A stretch of 8,422 nt of DNA from Palsa-851 sp035534435 (GTDB taxonomy: Bacteria; Chloroflexota; Dormibacteria; Aeolococcales; Aeolococcaceae): NCBI GenBank assembly GCA_035534435.1, contig DATLRX010000077.1, positions 1 through 8,422 on the forward strand. Reading direction: 5' to 3'. Within the stretch, counting starts at the first letter, position 1, and each line of letters begins with the position of its first letter. The notes beneath the pieces are model-generated. The model saw nothing but the letters and a program-made list of their open reading frames with translations, had not been told where the DNA came from and did not search any database. The position numbers and the translations under genes were made by a program. This document shows positions 6,045 to 8,422 of this stretch, one piece after another.

Positions 6045-6611
6045 ATGACCGCCGTGGGATCGCCCATGAGCGGCGCACGTGCAGCGGACCTCCTCGAGCG
6101 GGAGCTTCCGGCTGCGGTGCGCCGGCGCGAGACAGGGTTTGGCGAGGAGACCGTCTGGGTTGGTCGCGAGGATCTCGTGGCGGCCTGCACGCTCCTCCGG
6201 GATCACCCCGACGCCGCCTACACGACGCCGATCCTCGTCACCGCGGTGGACTGGCCCGACCGCGAACCCGAACAACCGAGATTCGACGTCGTCTACATGC
6301 TGCGCTCGCTCGAGTACAACGACACATGCCGCCTCATCGTGCAGGTCACCGAGGACGACCCGAACGTTCCCAGCCTCGAACTCGTCTTCGCCGGGATGGA
6401 CTGGCACGAGCGTGAGTGCTACGACCTCCTCGGCATCAACTTCACCGGCCACCACGATCTGAAGCGAATCCTGCTCCCGACGGACTGGGACGGTCATCCG
6501 CTGCGCAAGGACTACGCATCGTTCGGTGAGCCGATCGCATTCACGCACAACCTGGAGTGGGCACTCCCGGCGCAGGAGCGGCCGCGCGACATGCCGGGGG
6601 CATCGCGATGA
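6045..6611 (+). CDS. nuoC: NADH-quinone oxidoreductase subunit C
   Basis: Peripheral-arm subunit of complex I (30 kDa family), 188 residues, without a cofactor. It packs against NuoB and NuoD near the quinone site. The 30 kDa signature is clear at about 120-157: WHERECYDLLGINFTGHHDL, then KRILLPTDWDGHPLRKDY. The usual GHPDL is GHHDL here, a mild substitution at residue 137. The gene is separate from nuoD, not fused as in E. coli. ATG 6045 starts four bases after the nuoB stop and has little Shine-Dalgarno sequence, so it probably relies on coupling; ATG 6066 is an alternative that would shorten the protein by seven residues. The stop codon overlaps the nuoD start as ATGA. Confidence 0.95.
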   Translation: MTAVGSPMSGARAADLLERELPAAVRRRETGFGEETVWVGREDLVAACTLLRDHPDAAYTTPILVTAVDWPDREPEQPRFDVVYMLRSLEYNDTCRLIVQVTEDDPNVPSLELVFAGMDWHERECYDLLGINFTGHHDLKRILLPTDWDGHPLRKDYASFGEPIAFTHNLEWALPAQERPRDMPGASR

Positions 6612-7900
6612 CTGCGCTGCCGCCGCCGGGCACGCCCACAGCGGACCTCGACCCGCTCTCCGAGCAGTACGAGGCGAGCCGCGAGCGGCTGGGCATCGAG
6701 CGCGGTCTCGACTCCATCGATCTCGTCGAGATCGGCGACAGCACGATGGAGTTGAACATGGGGCCGATGCACCCGTCGACCCACGGGGTGCTCCGCCTCG
6801 TGCTCAATCTCGATGGCGAGGTCGTGCGCGAATGCCGCCCCGACATCGGGTACCTGCACACCGGCTTCGAGAAGGACTTCGAGCGCCACACATATCAGCA
6901 GTGCATCCCCTACACGGACCGCATGGACTACCTCGCGCCACTCTTCAACAACCTCGGGTTCGCGCTTGCGGTGGAGCGCCTGCTCGGCATCGAGGTGCCG
7001 CCGCGCGGGCAGTACCTGCGCGTGATCATGTGCGAGCTCTGCAGGGTCGCGAGCCACCTGCTGTGGTACGGCACGGGCGGTCTCGATCTCGGCGCGACGT
7101 CGGCGTTCATGTACGCGTGGCGCGACCGAGAGAAGCTCCTCGACATCAACGAGCTCGTGAGCGGCGTGCGCATGCACACGTCGTTCATTCGGGTCGGCGG
7201 CCTCATGGCGGACGTTCCTGACGAGTTCTACGCGCTCGTTGGCGAGGTCATCAAGACATTCCCGAAGCTCATCGACGAGCACGAGCTGTTGATCACGCGC
7301 AACCCGATCTTCCGTCAGCGCACGATCGGGCTCGGCACGCTCAACGCCGCGGACGCGATGGCGTACGGCGCGACCGGTCCGGTGCTCCGAGGAAGTGGCG
7401 TCCCCTACGACCTGCGCAAGGCGGCGCCGTACAGCTCGTACGACCACTTCGACTTCGACGTTCCAGTCGGGCGCACCGGCGATGTGTACGACCGCTACCT
7501 GGTGCGCATGCAGGAGATGCGCGAGTCGCTGAAGATCATCGAGCAGGCCTTCGCGAATCTTCCCGATGGCCCGGTCAACACCAGCGACCGGCGCGTCGCG
7601 CTGCCGCCGCGCAACGAGCTGAACACGAGCATGGAGTCGCTGATCCATCACTTCAAGCTCGTCACCGAGGGCATGCGCGTCCCGGCCGGCCAGGTGTACC
7701 AGGCGGTCGAATCGCCGCGCGGCGAGCTCGGCTTCTACCTGGTGAGCGACGGCAGCACCCGGCCCTACCGGTGCAAGGTGCGGGCCCCTTCCTTCAGCAA
7801 CCTCAGCGCGCTCCCGTACATGGTCCGCGGCGAGCTGATCGCCGACGTCGTCGCCGTCATCGGGTCCATCGACATCACCCTCGGAGACGTCGACCGATGA
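6608..7900 (+). CDS. nuoD: NADH-quinone oxidoreductase subunit D
   Basis: Peripheral-arm subunit of complex I (49 kDa family, related to the large subunit of NiFe hydrogenases), 430 residues. With NuoB it forms the quinone-reduction pocket. HPSTHG is at 55-60 and RMDY ends at Tyr108; His59 and Tyr108 align with the quinone headgroup ligands His38 and Tyr87 of Thermus Nqo4. Further family motifs are LHTGFEK (83-89), CELCRVASHLLW, CKVRAPSFSNL and the C-terminal GSIDITLGDVDR. The protein is complete, with about 20 more N-terminal residues than Thermus Nqo4. ATG 6608 overlaps the nuoC stop as ATGA and has a G-run (6596-6600) seven bases upstream. An in-frame extension back to 6557 would lie within nuoC and is not needed. 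Confidence 0.97.
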   Translation: MTALPPPGTPTADLDPLSEQYEASRERLGIERGLDSIDLVEIGDSTMELNMGPMHPSTHGVLRLVLNLDGEVVRECRPDIGYLHTGFEKDFERHTYQQCIPYTDRMDYLAPLFNNLGFALAVERLLGIEVPPRGQYLRVIMCELCRVASHLLWYGTGGLDLGATSAFMYAWRDREKLLDINELVSGVRMHTSFIRVGGLMADVPDEFYALVGEVIKTFPKLIDEHELLITRNPIFRQRTIGLGTLNAADAMAYGATGPVLRGSGVPYDLRKAAPYSSYDHFDFDVPVGRTGDVYDRYLVRMQEMRESLKIIEQAFANLPDGPVNTSDRRVALPPRNELNTSMESLIHHFKLVTEGMRVPAGQVYQAVESPRGELGFYLVSDGSTRPYRCKVRAPSFSNLSALPYMVRGELIADVVAVIGSIDITLGDVDR

Positions 7901-7956
7901 CCCACCCCACGAAATCCGCACCCGCCAATCGCGATGTCGCGGGGTCCCCCTCGTGA
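7897..7956 (+). other. Short bridging ORF between nuoD and nuoE (doubtful gene)
   Basis: A 19-codon frame starts at an ATG that overlaps the nuoD stop (ATGA, 7897-7900) and ends in a TGA that overlaps the nuoE GTG (GTGA, 7953-7956). The peptide MTHPTKSAPANRDVAGSPS is hydrophilic and unrecognised. Because it joins both neighbours by stop-start overlaps, it could carry ribosomes across the 52-base gap and couple nuoE to nuoD. It may also be no more than spacer DNA that happens to be open. Confidence 0.3.
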
Positions 7957-8422
7957 CGCTGCAGGCGGCGACGCGGACTGTGATCGAGCAGGCCCGCGAC
8001 CGTTACCCGCGCCCGCGCAGCGCCATCCTTCCGGCGCTGTGGGCGGTGCAGCACGAGTTGGGGGAGATCACCCCTGAGGCGATGAGCGAGGTGGCCGGGA
8101 TCCTGAAGGTCGCACCCAGCGAGGTCGAGGCGGTCTCGACCTTCTACTCCATGTACTTCCAGCACCCGCACGGACGCCACGAGGTCATCGTGTGCATCAA
8201 CGTCTCCTGCGCGCTGCGCGGGGCCGACGAGATCGTGGATCACCTCGAGACCTCGCTTGGCTGCGCGTCCGGCGAGACCACCACCGACGGGGAGTTCACG
8301 TGGTCGAGCACGGTCGAGTGCCTCGGTGGGTGCGGCGGTGCGCCCACCATGCAGGTGGATCACCATTTCGTCGAGAACCTCACGCCTGATCGGGTGGACG
8401 CTGTGCTCGGCGGGCTGCGCGG
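7953..8422 (+). CDS. nuoE: NADH-quinone oxidoreductase subunit E, C-terminus cut by the window edge
   Basis: NADH-module subunit of complex I (24 kDa, thioredoxin-like), which carries the [2Fe-2S] cluster N1a next to the FMN subunit NuoF. The 156 residues in view begin with the helical domain (RYPRPRSAILPAL at about 17-29; TFYSMYF at about 63-69) and continue into the thioredoxin-like domain. All four cluster cysteines are present in the expected pattern: Cys81 and Cys86 (CINVSC), then Cys123 and Cys127 (CLGGC). Most of the usual length (about 160-180 residues) is present and no stop is reached before 8422. GTG 7953 is chosen because no ATG, GTG or TTG lies upstream in frame in the gap after nuoD, a GGGG (7941-7944) sits eight bases ahead, and the N-terminus then has normal length. 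nuoF is expected next, to the right of the window. Confidence 0.95.
   Translation, partial: MTLQAATRTVIEQARDRYPRPRSAILPALWAVQHELGEITPEAMSEVAGILKVAPSEVEAVSTFYSMYFQHPHGRHEVIVCINVSCALRGADEIVDHLETSLGCASGETTTDGEFTWSSTVECLGGCGGAPTMQVDHHFVENLTPDRVDAVLGGLR

Noticed and set aside
6512..7921. Long open frame (469 codons) on the minus strand across nuoC/nuoD
   Set aside because: It is antisense to clear complex I genes, has biased composition (Val, Ala, Arg, His, Glu) and shows no motif; a shadow of the coding strand.

Overview
The window comes from a bacterial chromosome with high GC content and tightly packed genes. The genes look most like those of the high-GC Terrabacteria (Actinomycetota, Chloroflexota of the Limnocylindria type, or Dormibacterota-like lineages). 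This placement is an inference from three things: an actinobacterial-type aminopeptidase N, an MshA-like GT4 glycosyltransferase, and apparently leaderless genes with a TANNNT box 7-8 nt before the start codon. Nothing in the sequence fixes the phylum.

Layout, left to right. Positions 1 to about 102 (minus strand) hold most of a cobalamin riboswitch whose 3' end and regulated gene lie beyond the left edge. A divergent promoter region (about 109-164) separates it from a GT4 glycosyltransferase on the plus strand (165-1475). That gene converges, one base apart, on a minus-strand pair: an SDR oxidoreductase (4223-5017) followed by an M1-family aminopeptidase N (1477-4149). A second divergent promoter region (about 5018-5111) separates the SDR gene from the start of a complex I operon on the plus strand: nuoA (5112-5468), nuoB (5459-6040), nuoC (6045-6611), nuoD (6608-7900) and nuoE (7953 to the right edge, truncated).

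How the genes work together. The nuo genes are in canonical order and overlap or nearly abut, as expected for a co-translated NADH:quinone oxidoreductase operon. They encode one membrane subunit (A), the peripheral-arm subunits B, C and D that carry cluster N2 and form the quinone site, and the start of the NADH module (E). The left half is housekeeping: peptide turnover, an oxidoreductase of unknown substrate, and sugar transfer to an unproven acceptor. The riboswitch indicates a B12-controlled gene next door.

No new defence, mobile or biosynthetic system is visible, and no tRNA, rRNA, CRISPR or insertion sequence was seen. The observations most worth checking are the edge-cut riboswitch (which also shows that the long upstream extension of the glycosyltransferase frame is not coding), the consistent leaderless promoter geometry, a one-residue insertion in the zinc-site spacing of aminopeptidase N, an SDR gene whose very strong Shine-Dalgarno sequence points at an ATC codon, phased CGAGG half-sites between the SDR and nuoA promoters, and two short bridging ORFs at gene junctions.
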